This document shows, one piece after another, positions 27,721-37,835 of a stretch of DNA of 64,000 nucleotides. Position 1 is the stretch's first letter; every line of letters begins with the position of its first letter. Where the stretch lies: contig NZ_BAAAHE010000015.1 of assembly GCF_039525035.1 (NCBI RefSeq), forward strand, positions 77,012-141,011, given 5' to 3'. The translations under genes and the position numbers were made by a program. This DNA comes from Sporichthya brevicatena. Its GTDB lineage: Bacteria > Actinomycetota > Actinomycetes > Sporichthyales > Sporichthyaceae. The notes beneath the pieces are model-generated. The model was not told the origin of the DNA. It saw nothing but the letters and a program-made list of their open reading frames with translations, and did not search any database.

Positions 27721-30700
27721 TCAGCCGGCGAGGTGGGCCCAGTCGGGGGCGAGGGTGTCCCAGGTCCCGATGGCGACGACGGTGCCGGCGTCCAGGACGA
27801 CGACCACGTCCGCCTGCGCCAGGGCCGCGGCTTTCGAGGTCGCGGCGACGACGGTCGACCCGCGCATCCGGAGCGCACGCCAGAGCTCGAGCTCGGTCCG
27901 GGCGTCGAGGGCGCTGGAGACGTCGTCGGCGACGACGAGTTCGGCGTTGGCGGCGAGTGCCCGGGCGAAGGCGACGCGCTGGGCCTGACCGCCGGAGAGC
28001 CGGACGCCGCGGTGCCCCACCCGCGCCTGCAGTCCCCCGGCGGCGGAGACGTCGAGCGCGAGCCGGGAGTCCTCCACCGCGGACTCGACGCTGTGGCCCG
28101 GGTGGTCGAGCCGGACGTTGTCGGCGAACGTCCCCGACAGCACCCGCGGAACCTGGGCCACGTAGGAAACCTGACTCGGCCTCAGAAACAGTTCGGGGTC
28201 GGAGACCACCACCCCGTTCCACCGCACCCGGCCCTGGTGGTGCGCCAGCCCCGCGAGCGCTGCGAGCAGGCTGGACTTCCCCGAGCCCACCGATCCGACC
28301 ACGAGCACGAGCTGCCCCCGCGCGACGCTCAGGTTCACGTGCGCGACCCCGACGGTCCCGTCCGGGTGGACGACGGTGAGGTCGTCGAGGTCGAGCCGCG
28401 ACAACGGAACCCGCGACGGCGCGTCCGGGGCGGGCGCCTTCCCGTGGACGAGGTCGACGCCGTCCGGCTGCGTCATCAGGTCGGCGCCGGCGGCGAGGCG
28501 GCAGGTCGCGTCCTTCCACGCCCGCACGCCCGGCGCCTCGGTCACCACCGCGGCCGTGACCCGGCCGAAGAAGTCGAAGCCCTCGAGCGCCGTCGTCACC
28601 AGCAGCGCCGTCGCGAGACCCCAGCCGCCGGTCAGGTAGATCAGCCAGCACAGGACCATCCCGCACTGCACGAGCAGCGGTGGCACGGAATCCAGCACCG
28701 CGCGCACCCGGTGCTCGCGGATCGCCGCCCCCACGCGCGGGGAGTCGACGCCGAGCAGATGCCGGTGCAGCTGCGGCGTCGCGGCCGCGAGCTTCACGGT
28801 CCGCGCGGCGTCGAGCGTCGACACCAGCGACCGGCCGAACCGCGCGCGGGTCTCCGACGCCCGCGCGGCCGACCGGCCCGCGATCGGGGCACCCACCAGC
28901 GCCGTGAGCGCGGTCAGGACCGTCACCGCCAGCAGCAGCCCACCCGCCAGCAGGCTCTGCGCGAGCAGCACCGTCAGCAGCACGACGAGCACGCCGTTGA
29001 CGAAGTCCACCCACCGGTCGGCGTACTGAACGAAGCGGTCGGCGTCCATCGCCCGCGCGACGACCTCGCCCGGGGGCGTGGGCGGCAACCGCCGCGGCAA
29101 CGTCTGCCCGCGGAGGACGGCCAGCCGGACCCGCAGGTGCACGGCCCACCACCAGCGCATGTACAGCGGCATCGCGGCGAACACGAGCACCGGGCCGGCG
29201 ATCAGGCTCCCCGCGAAGGCGAGCGTCGTCACCCCGACCTCGCCGCCCGCGGCGAGGCTCGCGACGACCTTCCCCCACACCAGACCGGTGACGACGCCGT
29301 ACGGCCCGACGACGGAGGAGAGCAGGAACAGCACCGCCCCCGCGATCCCCCAGCGCGGGTGGATGCGTAAGGCGCTGACGATCGACCGCGCGAGACTCGG
29401 CCCGGTCCCGGGGTCCCACTCCGGCGGGGCCTCCGCCGTCCGGCGCGGGCCGGGGATCGTCCCCCGCGCGGTTCGGGCCGACGCCAACCGCTGCGGAGGC
29501 ACCGCGAACCGGGGCACCGGGCCGCGCACCGTGGCCTCGGCGTCGTCCCCCGCCGCACGCAGCAGGTCACGGTACGGCCCCGGGTTGCGGGCGAGCTCGA
29601 CGCGCGGGCCCTGCGCGAGGACACGGCCACCGTCGAGCACGGCGACGGTGTCGGCGCGCGTGGTCGTCGACATCCGGTGGGCGACGAGGATGCCCGTCCG
29701 CCCGGCCAGCAACCGCGCGGTGGCGGCGACGACCCGGGCCTCGGTGTGGCGGTCCATGCGCGCGGTGGCCTCGTCGAGCACGACGACGCGCACGTCCCGG
29801 ACCAGCAGCCGCGCGAACGCGACCAGCTGCTCCTCCCCCGCGGACAACGTCGTGCCGTCGGGGCCGAGCTGGGTGTCGAGGCCGTCGGGCAGCCCGGCGA
29901 CCCAGGCGGTCAGCCCGAGCTCGTCGACCGCGCGCTCGATGACCGGGCGCGGGACGTCGGCGAACAGCGCGATGTTCTCGGCCAGCGTCCCGACCAGGAT
30001 CTCCGTGCGCTGCCCGGCGACGCCCACGGTCCGCCGCAGGTCGTCGAGGTCCAGGTCCCGCACGTCGACGCCGCCGAGGAACACCGACCCCGGCGGCGGG
30101 TCGATCGCGCGCGACAGCAGCGCAACGAGCGTCGACTTGCCCGATCCCGTGCGTCCGACGAGCGCGAGCGTCCGGCCCGCCGGGATCGTCAGGCTGACGT
30201 CGGAGAGCGCGAACGGCCCCTGCGGGTAGGCGAAGTGCAGCCGCTCGATCCGGACGTCCAGCGGACCGGCCGGCACCGGCGCCCCGCCGGTGGGCTCACT
30301 GTCGGCCTCCAGCAGGGTCCGGATCCGGCGCAGCGCCCCCAGACCCGCCTGCAGGTCGGGCAGGTAGCGGCAGATGACGTCGACCTGCCCGACGAAGGAG
30401 ATGCTGACCAGGTACAGCGTCACGAGCGCGGCGGTCGAGAGCCGACCCGCCGCGACGAGCAGGATGCCGCTGACCGCGATGCCCGCGAGCACCAGGTGCA
30501 GCACGACCCCCGCCCGTCGGCCGAGCCGCGACGCCAGGCGCACCGTCGTGCGGACCCGCCGGTGCACGACCGCGGACGCCTCGGCGCAGCGCCGCAGCAC
30601 GAACGCCTGGCCCCGGCTCGCGCGCAGGTCGTCCCGCGCCGCGACGGCCTCCTCGAGCACCGCGGCGTGGTCGGTCCAGGCGATCTCCTCCGCCACCTTG

Positions 30701-31218
30701 GCGCGCGTGACGGCCTCGGTCAGCGGCCGGACCACGGCCGCGGCGAGCAGTCCGACGACCGGGAACAGGATCCACGCCGGCCACCACGTCAGGCCGGCGA
30801 CCACCCACATCGGGATCGCCGCGAGCAGCGTCCGGCCGGTCTCCCAGCCGACCTCGCGCAGCAGTTCACCGAGCTGGTGCGTGTCGTCGTCGACGCGGTC
30901 CAGGACCTCCCCGACCGCCTGCTCCGAGAGCGCCGGCAGCGGCTGGTGCAGCGCGGCCGCGAGCAGATCGGCCCGCAGTCGGCCCTCCGCGCGGTCGACG
31001 ACCGTCGACCACACCGCGCGCCCCACCATGTCGAGCACGCCCGCCCCGATCAGGCAGACGGCCAGCAGGACGATCAGCCCACCCGAGGGACGCTCGGCGA
31101 GGCGGCCGGCCGTCCAGGCGCCGACGGCGAAGCCGACCGAGGCGAGCAGGGCGCCGGCGAGACACCACCAGGTCGCCGGGCCGCGAAGCCTGCTCGCGGT
31201 CACGGTCCGGCTGGTCAC
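27721..31218 (-). CDS. Single-chain ABC exporter, TMD-NBD-TMD-NBD
   Basis: Fused full transporter of 1165 residues. TMD1 about 10-300; NBD1 with Walker A GRTGSGKST near 362, signature TTLSAGEEQL, Walker B VVVLDEAT and H-loop LVAHRM; a Pro/Arg linker about 560-600; TMD2 about 620-890; NBD2 with Walker A GSVGSGKSS near 973, signature VRLSGGQAQR, Walker B LVVADDVSSALD and no H-loop His (VVAATSKA). NBD1 Walker motifs plus the NBD2 signature give one consensus ATP site; the other combines an atypical LSAGE with an Asp-for-Glu and missing His. It is therefore an asymmetric exporter. The substrate is unknown. TAACGT 6 nt before the GTG suggests a leaderless transcript. It converges with the MMPL gene and follows dnaE's stop closely on the same strand. 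Confidence 0.92.
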   Translation of the reverse strand: MTSRTVTASRLRGPATWWCLAGALLASVGFAVGAWTAGRLAERPSGGLIVLLAVCLIGAGVLDMVGRAVWSTVVDRAEGRLRADLLAAALHQPLPALSEQAVGEVLDRVDDDTHQLGELLREVGWETGRTLLAAIPMWVVAGLTWWPAWILFPVVGLLAAAVVRPLTEAVTRAKVAEEIAWTDHAAVLEEAVAARDDLRASRGQAFVLRRCAEASAVVHRRVRTTVRLASRLGRRAGVVLHLVLAGIAVSGILLVAAGRLSTAALVTLYLVSISFVGQVDVICRYLPDLQAGLGALRRIRTLLEADSEPTGGAPVPAGPLDVRIERLHFAYPQGPFALSDVSLTIPAGRTLALVGRTGSGKSTLVALLSRAIDPPPGSVFLGGVDVRDLDLDDLRRTVGVAGQRTEILVGTLAENIALFADVPRPVIERAVDELGLTAWVAGLPDGLDTQLGPDGTTLSAGEEQLVAFARLLVRDVRVVVLDEATARMDRHTEARVVAATARLLAGRTGILVAHRMSTTTRADTVAVLDGGRVLAQGPRVELARNPGPYRDLLRAAGDDAEATVRGPVPRFAVPPQRLASARTARGTIPGPRRTAEAPPEWDPGTGPSLARSIVSALRIHPRWGIAGAVLFLLSSVVGPYGVVTGLVWGKVVASLAAGGEVGVTTLAFAGSLIAGPVLVFAAMPLYMRWWWAVHLRVRLAVLRGQTLPRRLPPTPPGEVVARAMDADRFVQYADRWVDFVNGVLVVLLTVLLAQSLLAGGLLLAVTVLTALTALVGAPIAGRSAARASETRARFGRSLVSTLDAARTVKLAAATPQLHRHLLGVDSPRVGAAIREHRVRAVLDSVPPLLVQCGMVLCWLIYLTGGWGLATALLVTTALEGFDFFGRVTAAVVTEAPGVRAWKDATCRLAAGADLMTQPDGVDLVHGKAPAPDAPSRVPLSRLDLDDLTVVHPDGTVGVAHVNLSVARGQLVLVVGSVGSGKSSLLAALAGLAHHQGRVRWNGVVVSDPELFLRPSQVSYVAQVPRVLSGTFADNVRLDHPGHSVESAVEDSRLALDVSAAGGLQARVGHRGVRLSGGQAQRVAFARALAANAELVVADDVSSALDARTELELWRALRMRGSTVVAATSKAAALAQADVVVVLDAGTVVAIGTWDTLAPDWAHLAG

Positions 31219-31224
31219 CGAGGG

Positions 31225-31230
31225 ACGTTA
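31225..31230 (-). promoter_or_regulatory. Candidate -10 (leaderless) for the single-chain ABC exporter gene
   Basis: The minus strand reads TAACGT, six bases, then the GTG at 31218. The hexamer matches TANNNT and the distance fits leaderless initiation. It lies in the 41-bp gap after dnaE, so the exporter may have its own promoter in addition to any read-through from dnaE. Confidence 0.4.
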
Positions 31231-31259
31231 CCTCGCCACCCTGAGTGAACTCATCCGGG

Positions 31260-34200
31260 TCATCCCAGGCACGACGGCCCGAGCAGGGCCTTCAGGTCGC
31301 CGAACAGCGCCGGGGACGGGGCCACGAACGGGCCCCGCTCCAGCCGCATGACGATCGTCCGCGCCCGGGAGTCGAGTTGCAGGTGGACCTCGCTCTGGCC
31401 CGGGTGGTCGGCCAGGACCGACTTCAGCCGCTCGACCAGCGGCGGCGTGCACCGCATCGCCGGCAGCCGGACCACGACCGGTCCGCTGGAGGACTTCGTC
31501 GTGTCGAGGATCTGCAGGTCTGAGGCCATCAACGAGATCTCGTCCTCGTTGCGGCGCAGGCGGCCCTTGACCGCGACGACGGTGTCCGTCGCGAGCACCG
31601 TGCCGAACTGCTGGTACGAGCCCGGGAAGAACATGCACTCGATGGCGCCGCCGAGGTCCTCGACGGTCGCGATCGCCCAGGTGTCGCCCTTCTTCGTGAC
31701 CTTGCGCGCCAGGCCGGTGATCAGGCCGGCGATCGTGACGATCGACCCGTCGGCGCGGTCCTCGCTCGAGGTCAGCGTCGTGATCGCGCAGTCGGCCGCC
31801 GCGGCGAGGACGTTCTCGATGCCGAGCAACGGGTGGTCCGAGACGTAGAGACCGAGCATCTCGCGCTCGTACGCGAGCAGCGCCGGCTTGTCCCACTCCC
31901 CCGTCGGGATCTCGATGTCGAAGGACGTGTCGGTGGCGTCGCCGTCGTCGTCGAACGCGCCGAACAGCGAGTCCTGGCCGATGGCCTCGTTGCGCTTGAT
32001 GTCGATGATCGCGTCGATCGCGCGCTCGTGCGCGTGGATCAGGCCACGGCGGGTGTGCCCGAGCGAGTCGAACGCGCCGCCCTTGATCAGCGACTCCACG
32101 GTCTTCTTGTTGCAGACCTGCGCCGGCACCTTGCGCAGGAAGTCGGCGAAGTCGGTGAACGCGCCCTGCTCGGTCCGCGCCTCGACGATCCCGGTCACGA
32201 CGTTCGCGCCGACGTTGCGGATCGCGGTCAGGCCGAAGCGGATGTCCTCGCCGCGCGGGGTGAAGTTCGCGTCCGAGGCGTTGACGTCCGGCGGCAGCAC
32301 CTTGATGCCCATGCGCCGGCACTCGTTGAGGTACAGGGCCGACTTGTCCTTGTCGTCCTTGACCGAGGTGAGCAGCGCCGCCATGTACTCCTGCGGGTAG
32401 TTCGCCTTGAGGTAGGCGGTCCAGTAGGAGACGAGGCCGTAGCCGGCGGTGTGGGCCTTGTTGAACGCGTAGTCCGAGAACGGGACGAGGATGTCCCAGA
32501 GGGTCTTGATCGCCGCCTCGGAGTACCCGTTCTTCTTCATCCCTTCCGAGAACGGGATGTACTCCTTGTCGAGGATCTCCTTCTTCTTCTTGCCCATCGC
32601 GCGACGGAGCAGGTCGGCGGCGCCGAGCGAGTAGCCCGCGAGCTTCTGCGCGATCGCCATGACCTGCTCCTGGTAGACGATCAACCCGTAGGTGTCGCCC
32701 AGGATGTCGGCCAGCGGCTCTTCGAGCTCGGGGTGGATCGGCACCACCGGCTTGCGGCCGTTCTTGCGGTCCGCGTAGTCGTTGTGCGCGTTCGCGCCCA
32801 TCGGACCCGGCCGGTACAGCGCGAGGACGGCGGAGATGTCCTCGAAGTTGTCGGGGACCATCGAGCGCAGCAGCGCACGCATCGGCCCGCCGTCGAGCTG
32901 GAAGACGCCGAGGGTGTCGCCCCGGGCCAGCAGCTCGTACGCCTTACGGTCCGTCAGTTCGAGTTCCTCGAGGACGATCTTCTCGCCCCGGTTGGACTCG
33001 ATGTTGATCAGGCAGTCGTCGAGGACCGTGAGGTTGCGCAACCCCAGGAAGTCCATCTTCAGCAGCCCGAGCGACTCGCAGGCGCCCATGTCGAACTGCG
33101 TGATGATCGCGCCGTCCTGCTCGCGGCGCTGGATCGGGATGACGTCGAGCAGCGGCTCGCTCGAGAGGATGACGCCCGCGGCGTGCACGCCCCACTGCCG
33201 CTTCAGGCCCTCGAGACCCTTGGCCGTGTCGACGACCTTCTTCACGTCCGGGTCGGACTCGTAGAGCGCCCGGAACTCGCCGGCCTCGGCGTAGCGCTTG
33301 TGGTCGGGGTCGAAGATCCCGGACAGCGGGATGTCCTTGCCCATGACGGCCGGCGGCATCGCCTTGGTGATGCGGTCGCCCATCGCGAACGGGTAGCCGA
33401 GGACGCGGGAGGCGTCCTTGATCGCCGCCTTCGCCTTGATGGTGCCGTAGGTGATGATCTGCGCGACCCGCTCCTCGCCGTACTTCTCGGTGGCGTAGCG
33501 GATCATGTCGGCGCGACGACGTTCGTCGAAGTCCATGTCGATGTCGGGCATCGACACACGCTCGGGGTTGAGGAACCGCTCGAAGATCAGGCCGTGCGCG
33601 AGCGGGTCGAGCTCGGTGATGCCCAGCGCGTAGGCGATCAGCGCACCGGCCGCGGACCCACGACCGGGACCGACGCGGATCCCGTTCTCCTTCGCGTACC
33701 GCACGAGGTCGGCGGTGACGAGGAAGTAGCCGGGGAACCCCATCTTGATGATCATGTCGACCTCGTAGGCCGCCTGATCCCGGTGCGTCTGGGGCACGTT
33801 GCCGTGGAAGCGCTCGTTCAGGCCGCGGTCGACCTCCTTGCGCAGCCAGGTCTCCTCGGTCTCCCCCTCGGGCACCGGGAATCGCGGCATGAGGTTGCGC
33901 GCGGAGAACGACATCTGGCAGCGCTCGGCGATGAGCAGCGTGTTGTCGCAGGCCTCCCGCAGGCCGTAGCGGCCCTGCCAGAGCTCGCGCATCTCGGCCG
34001 GGCTCTTGAGGTAGAAGTCGGTCGCGTCGAACTTGAAGCGGTTCGGGTCCGCGAGGGTCTTGCCGGACTGCACGCAGAGCAGCACCTCGTGCGCGGACGC
34101 GTCCTCGGCCGCGGCGTAGTGCAGGTCGTTGGTCGCGACCAGCGGCAGGTTGAGGTCCTTGGCCAGGCGCATCAGCCCGTCGTGCGCGCGCTTCTCGATG

Positions 34201-34796
34201 CCGATGCCGTGGTCCATCAGCTCGCAGAAGAAGTTCTCCTTGCCGAAGATGTCCTGGAACTCTCCGGCCGACGCGCGCGCCTTCTCGTAGTCGCCGATGC
34301 GCAGCCAGGTCTGGATCTCGCCCGACGGACAGCCCGTCGTCGCGATCAGGCCCTTGCCGTAGCGGTGCAGCAGCTCGCGGTCCGCGCGGGGCTTGTAGAA
34401 GAAGCCTTCGAGGCTCGCCAGCGACGAGATGCGGAACAGGTTGTGCATCGAGTCGTTGTCGGTCGCCAGCAGCGTCATGTGCGTGTACGAGCCGGAACCG
34501 GAGACGTCGTCCTCGCCGCCGTCCGCCCACCGCACGCGGGTGCGGTCGGAGCGGTGGGTGCCCGGCGCGAGGTACGCCTCCATGCCGACGATCGGCTTGA
34601 TGCCGGCCTCGTTCGCCTTCTTCACGAAGTCGTACGCGCCGAACACGTTGCCGTGGTCGGTCATCGCGAGGGCCGGCATGCCCATCTCGTTGCAGCCGCG
34701 GAAGAGGTCGTCCAGGCGCGCCGCGCCGTCGAGCATCGAGTACTCGGTGTGGACGTGCAGGTGGACGAACGAGTCGTTCATGCCTGCCGAACTCAC
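31260..34796 (-). CDS. dnaE: DNA polymerase III alpha subunit
   Basis: Replicative polymerase, 1178 residues, the size of actinobacterial DnaE1. The N-terminal PHP domain begins FVHLHVHTEYSMLDGA, keeping the HxH metal motif of PHP proofreading exonucleases. The catalytic palm motif MPDIDMDFDE is near residue 418. The C-terminal part has the OB fold (VTIAGLITGLARKVTKKGD). GTG at 34796 is chosen because GGGGAGG (34804-34810) sits 7 nt upstream; an ATG five codons in lacks such a site. It follows rluD by 75 bp in the leftward group. Confidence 0.98.
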   Translation of the reverse strand: MSSAGMNDSFVHLHVHTEYSMLDGAARLDDLFRGCNEMGMPALAMTDHGNVFGAYDFVKKANEAGIKPIVGMEAYLAPGTHRSDRTRVRWADGGEDDVSGSGSYTHMTLLATDNDSMHNLFRISSLASLEGFFYKPRADRELLHRYGKGLIATTGCPSGEIQTWLRIGDYEKARASAGEFQDIFGKENFFCELMDHGIGIEKRAHDGLMRLAKDLNLPLVATNDLHYAAAEDASAHEVLLCVQSGKTLADPNRFKFDATDFYLKSPAEMRELWQGRYGLREACDNTLLIAERCQMSFSARNLMPRFPVPEGETEETWLRKEVDRGLNERFHGNVPQTHRDQAAYEVDMIIKMGFPGYFLVTADLVRYAKENGIRVGPGRGSAAGALIAYALGITELDPLAHGLIFERFLNPERVSMPDIDMDFDERRRADMIRYATEKYGEERVAQIITYGTIKAKAAIKDASRVLGYPFAMGDRITKAMPPAVMGKDIPLSGIFDPDHKRYAEAGEFRALYESDPDVKKVVDTAKGLEGLKRQWGVHAAGVILSSEPLLDVIPIQRREQDGAIITQFDMGACESLGLLKMDFLGLRNLTVLDDCLINIESNRGEKIVLEELELTDRKAYELLARGDTLGVFQLDGGPMRALLRSMVPDNFEDISAVLALYRPGPMGANAHNDYADRKNGRKPVVPIHPELEEPLADILGDTYGLIVYQEQVMAIAQKLAGYSLGAADLLRRAMGKKKKEILDKEYIPFSEGMKKNGYSEAAIKTLWDILVPFSDYAFNKAHTAGYGLVSYWTAYLKANYPQEYMAALLTSVKDDKDKSALYLNECRRMGIKVLPPDVNASDANFTPRGEDIRFGLTAIRNVGANVVTGIVEARTEQGAFTDFADFLRKVPAQVCNKKTVESLIKGGAFDSLGHTRRGLIHAHERAIDAIIDIKRNEAIGQDSLFGAFDDDGDATDTSFDIEIPTGEWDKPALLAYEREMLGLYVSDHPLLGIENVLAAAADCAITTLTSSEDRADGSIVTIAGLITGLARKVTKKGDTWAIATVEDLGGAIECMFFPGSYQQFGTVLATDTVVAVKGRLRRNEDEISLMASDLQILDTTKSSSGPVVVRLPAMRCTPPLVERLKSVLADHPGQSEVHLQLDSRARTIVMRLERGPFVAPSPALFGDLKALLGPSCLG

Positions 34797-34871
34797 CGCT
34801 GCGCCTCCCCGGAATCGGGCCTCACTCTAAGGCGCCCCACTGACAACTCGAGCGCCCGTCTCAGTGTGTGG

Positions 34872-35813
34872 TCAGCCCTCCGAGACAACCTGCAGGGCGC
34901 GCGCAAGGTCGTCCGGATAGTCGCTGGAAAACTCGACCCAATCGCCGGAATCCGGGTGCTCGAACCCCAGCGACACCGCGTGCAACCACTGTCGCTCCAG
35001 ACCCAGGCGCTCGGCCAGGGTCGGGTCCGCGCCGTAGGTCAGGTCGCCCGCGCACGGATGCCGCAGCGCCGACATGTGCACCCGGATCTGGTGGGTGCGG
35101 CCGGTCTCGAGCTTGATCGTCAGCAGGCTCGCGGCGCGGAACGCCTCGAGCGTGTCGTAGTGCGTGACGCTCGCCTTGCCGCCGGCGTCCTCGGCGATCA
35201 CGGCCCACTTCCAGTCGTGCACCGGGTGCCGCCCGATCGGCGCGTCCACGGTGCCGCGCGACGGGTCGGGATGACCCTGCACGAGCGCGTGGTAGATCTT
35301 CTCGACCGTCCGCTCCTTGAACGCGCGCTTGAGCAGCGTGTACGCCCGCTCGGACTTCGCGACGACCATCAACCCGCTGGTGCCGACGTCGAGCCGGTGG
35401 ACGACACCGGCTCGCTCGGCCGCGCCCGAGGTCGAGATCCGGAAGCCGGCGGCGGCCAGGCCCCCGATGACGGTCGGGCCGGTCCAGCCCGGGCTCGGGT
35501 GCGCCGCCACGCCCACCGGCTTGTCGACGACGACCAGATGCTCGTCGTCGTGGACGACCTTCATGCCGGGCACCGGCTCGGCCACGATCTCCACGCCGGC
35601 CGGCTCGACGGCCGGGAGCTCGACCTCCAGCCACGCCCCGGCGACGAGGCGGTCGCTCTTGCCCGCGGCCGCGCCGTCCATCCGGACGCACCCCGCGGCC
35701 GCGAGTTCGGCCACGCGGGTCCGGGAGAGCCCGAACAACCGGGCGAGCCCGGCGTCCACCCGCTCCCCCGCGAGCCCGTCGGGCACCGGCAGCGCACGCA
35801 GGTCGGAACTCAC
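34872..35813 (-). CDS. rluD: RluD-type 23S rRNA pseudouridine synthase
   Basis: RluA/RluD-family pseudouridine synthase of 313 residues. The N-terminal S4 RNA-binding domain includes [20 protein letters not shown]. The catalytic Asp is in [19 protein letters not shown]. Later blocks [12 protein letters not shown] and [13 protein letters not shown] fit the family. The expected target is uridine in helix 69 of 23S rRNA, by homology only; the exact site is not proven by sequence. It lies directly after lspA (65 bp) in an order common in actinobacteria. Confidence 0.95.
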   Translation of the reverse strand: MSSDLRALPVPDGLAGERVDAGLARLFGLSRTRVAELAAAGCVRMDGAAAGKSDRLVAGAWLEVELPAVEPAGVEIVAEPVPGMKVVHDDEHLVVVDKPVGVAAHPSPGWTGPTVIGGLAAAGFRISTSGAAERAGVVHRLDVGTSGLMVVAKSERAYTLLKRAFKERTVEKIYHALVQGHPDPSRGTVDAPIGRHPVHDWKWAVIAEDAGGKASVTHYDTLEAFRAASLLTIKLETGRTHQIRVHMSALRHPCAGDLTYGADPTLAERLGLERQWLHAVSLGFEHPDSGDWVEFSSDYPDDLARALQVVSEG

Positions 35814-35878
35814 GCCGCTCAGTGTGGTCTATCGCCCAGGCCGGTCTTCGACCCGGTGGCGGCGACGGACCGGCGCGC

Positions 35879-36496
35879 TCAGTACCGGCGACAGCGACGG
35901 CCGTCGAGCGGGACGTTGCGGCACGCCAGCGCCACCATCAGGCCGCCGGCGACGCAGATCGAGAGGTCCGCGACGTTGAAGATCGGCCAGCCGGGGATCT
36001 CGACGAAGTCGACGACGTGCCCGGACAGGAACCCCGGCGACCGTGCGAGCCGGTCCGTGAGGTTGCCCAACGCGCCGCCGAGCAGCAGCCCCAGGGTGAG
36101 GGCCCACGGGCGGCTGCCGAGCCGCCGGGAACTGGTCAGCACCGCCCCGACGACGCAGACGGTGATGACCGTGAACACCGCGGTGACGTCGACCCCGACC
36201 CCGAACGCGGCGCCCGGGTTGCGGATCAGCCGCAGCGAGACGCCGGTGCCGCCGATCTCCACCGGGTCGTCCTCGGTGAGGAACGCGACGATCGCGATCT
36301 TCGTGGCGAGGTCGACCAGGTAGACCGCCGCGGCGACCCCGCCGAAGAGCGCGAGCCGGCTGCGTCGGATCGCGGCGGGTGGGAGGTAGACCGGGGCCGC
36401 GTGCCGGGCCCGGGTCGGCGCCGCCGGTTCGGTGACTCTCGGTGACGGCGCCAGCAGGTCCCGGACCGGGCCGGGATCAAGCGCCGTCTCGGACAT
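35879..36496 (-). CDS. lspA: Lipoprotein signal peptidase (signal peptidase II)
   Basis: Membrane aspartic protease, 205 residues, that cleaves signal peptides of diacylglyceryl-modified prolipoproteins. Four TM segments; family boxes RNPGAAFG, GGALGNLTDRL (first catalytic Asp) and VVDFVEIPGWPIFNVADLSI (second Asp in VAD). The cytosolic N-terminus of about 45 residues is longer than in E. coli LspA, as in other actinobacteria. Last in the run DksA-like, lspA, rluD, dnaE. Confidence 0.96.
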   Translation of the reverse strand: MSETALDPGPVRDLLAPSPRVTEPAAPTRARHAAPVYLPPAAIRRSRLALFGGVAAAVYLVDLATKIAIVAFLTEDDPVEIGGTGVSLRLIRNPGAAFGVGVDVTAVFTVITVCVVGAVLTSSRRLGSRPWALTLGLLLGGALGNLTDRLARSPGFLSGHVVDFVEIPGWPIFNVADLSICVAGGLMVALACRNVPLDGRRCRRY

Positions 36497-36635
36497 CGCA
36501 GCAGAGTCTCACGCGGACCACCCGGCCCGAAATGTCCCAATTCTCACGTTTCGGTAAGGCGACGCTAAGCCCGCCGAAGACTCCGCGTGGGCCCACCCGG
36601 GCCGTTCATGATCACGAAGAGCGACGAATCGGTGA

Positions 36636-37835
36636 TCAGTACCGGCGCTCGGCCCGCTGCTTGCAGGCGACGCAGAGCGTGGCCCGCGGGAACGCCTGGA
36701 GCCGGGCCTTCCCGATCGGGTCGCCGCACGACTCGCACTGGCCGTAGGTGCCGTCCTCGAGGCGCGCGAGCGCCCGCTCGTCCTGCTGGAGCATGTCGAG
36801 GGCGTTGTTGACCAGCGACATCTCCTGCTCGCGCTCGAGCGTCTTGGTGCCGGCATCCGCCTGGTCTTCCCCGGAGCCGTCGCCGTAGTCGCGCAGCAGC
36901 GCCTCCCGGTCGGCCTGGGCGACCGCGATCTCGGCCCGGAGCCGGTCGACGTCCTTGCCGAGCTCGGCCCGGACCTCCTTGAGCTCCTCGTTCGTCCAGG
37001 CCGTCTCCCCCTCCCGGACCGCGAGCTTGCCGGTCGGCTTCGCGGCCGGCTTCGCGGCCGGAGCCGTGGCGGGAGCCTTTGCCGCGGTCTTGGTCGGGGC
37101 CTTCGCCGGCACCGGGGCCGGCGCCTCCGGGGCGGGTTTCGCGGCGGGAGCGGCCACCTGCCGGGCGATCGCGGCGGCCTTGCGCGCGGGAGCCGTCGCC
37201 CGCCGCGCGAGCGTCGCCGCCCGGGCCAACGTCCCGGTCTTCTTCGCGGGTGCTGCCTTCTTCGCGGGTGCTGCCTTCTTCGCCGCCGGGGCCTTCTTCG
37301 CGGGCGCCGTCTTCTTCGCCGCCGGGGCGTTCTTGGCCGGGGCCTTCTTGGCCGGCGCGGACTTCTTCACCGCCGCCGGCTTGGCGGGCGCAGCCTTTTC
37401 CGCCGGCGCGGTCTTTTTCGCCGGGGCCTTCTTCACCGCCGCCTTCTTCACCCCCGCCTTCTTGGCGGGCGCGGCTTTTCTCGCCGGCGCGGATTTCGTG
37501 GCGACGGCCTTCTTCGCGACCGGGCTCGCCTTTTTCGCCGAAGCCTTCTTCGCGGCCGCCTTCGTGGCCGGGGCCGCTTTTGTGGCCGCGGCCTTCTTCA
37601 CCGGGGCGGCCTTCTTGACCGCGGCCTTCTTCGCCGGGGCGGCCTTCTTCACCGGGGCGGACTGCTTCGCCGGCGCAGCCTTCCTCGCGGCCGGGGCCTT
37701 CTTCGCCGGGGCGGCCTTCTTCACCGGGGCGGACTGCTTCGCCGGCGCAGCCTTCCTCGCGGCCGGGGCCTTCTTCGCCGGCGCGGCTCGCTTCGCCGAG
37801 GCCGCCTTCGTTGCCGGCCCTCCGCTCCTCACCAT
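36636..37835 (-). CDS. DksA/TraR zinc-finger protein with histone H1-like Lys/Ala tail
   Basis: 399 residues in two parts. Residues 1 to about 265 are a low-complexity tail of PAKK/APVKK/KAAP repeats like histone H1 or mycobacterial HU tails, predicted to bind nucleic acid. The C-terminal about 125 residues have a coiled-coil-like helix ([22 protein letters not shown]) and a C4 zinc finger, [26 protein letters not shown] in two pieces (Cys pairs near residues 366/369 and 387/390), typical of DksA/TraR proteins acting in the RNA polymerase secondary channel. The tail contains a perfect 72-bp tandem duplication. A GAGAAGGG site lies about 7 nt before the ATG; GTG at 37832 is possible. Function inferred: a nucleoid- or RNAP-associated regulator. 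Confidence 0.88.
   Translation of the reverse strand: MVRSGGPATKAASAKRAAPAKKAPAARKAAPAKQSAPVKKAAPAKKAPAARKAAPAKQSAPVKKAAPAKKAAVKKAAPVKKAAATKAAPATKAAAKKASAKKASPVAKKAVATKSAPARKAAPAKKAGVKKAAVKKAPAKKTAPAEKAAPAKPAAVKKSAPAKKAPAKNAPAAKKTAPAKKAPAAKKAAPAKKAAPAKKTGTLARAATLARRATAPARKAAAIARQVAAPAAKPAPEAPAPVPAKAPTKTAAKAPATAPAAKPAAKPTGKLAVREGETAWTNEELKEVRAELGKDVDRLRAEIAVAQADREALLRDYGDGSGEDQADAGTKTLEREQEMSLVNNALDMLQQDERALARLEDGTYGQCESCGDPIGKARLQAFPRATLCVACKQRAERRY
37633..37776 (-). repeat. Perfect 72-bp tandem duplication in the histone-like tail
   Basis: Two identical head-to-tail 72-bp units (37633-37704 and 37705-37776), each encoding 24 residues that include [19 protein letters not shown]. The exact nucleotide identity contrasts with the diverged shorter repeats around it and indicates a recent expansion within the tail. 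Confidence 0.9.

Noticed and set aside
31833-36323. 1496-codon rightward open frame opposite dnaE, rluD and lspA
   Set aside because: Antisense shadow spanning three genes; composition is dominated by Arg, Val, Asp, Gly and Leu without domains.
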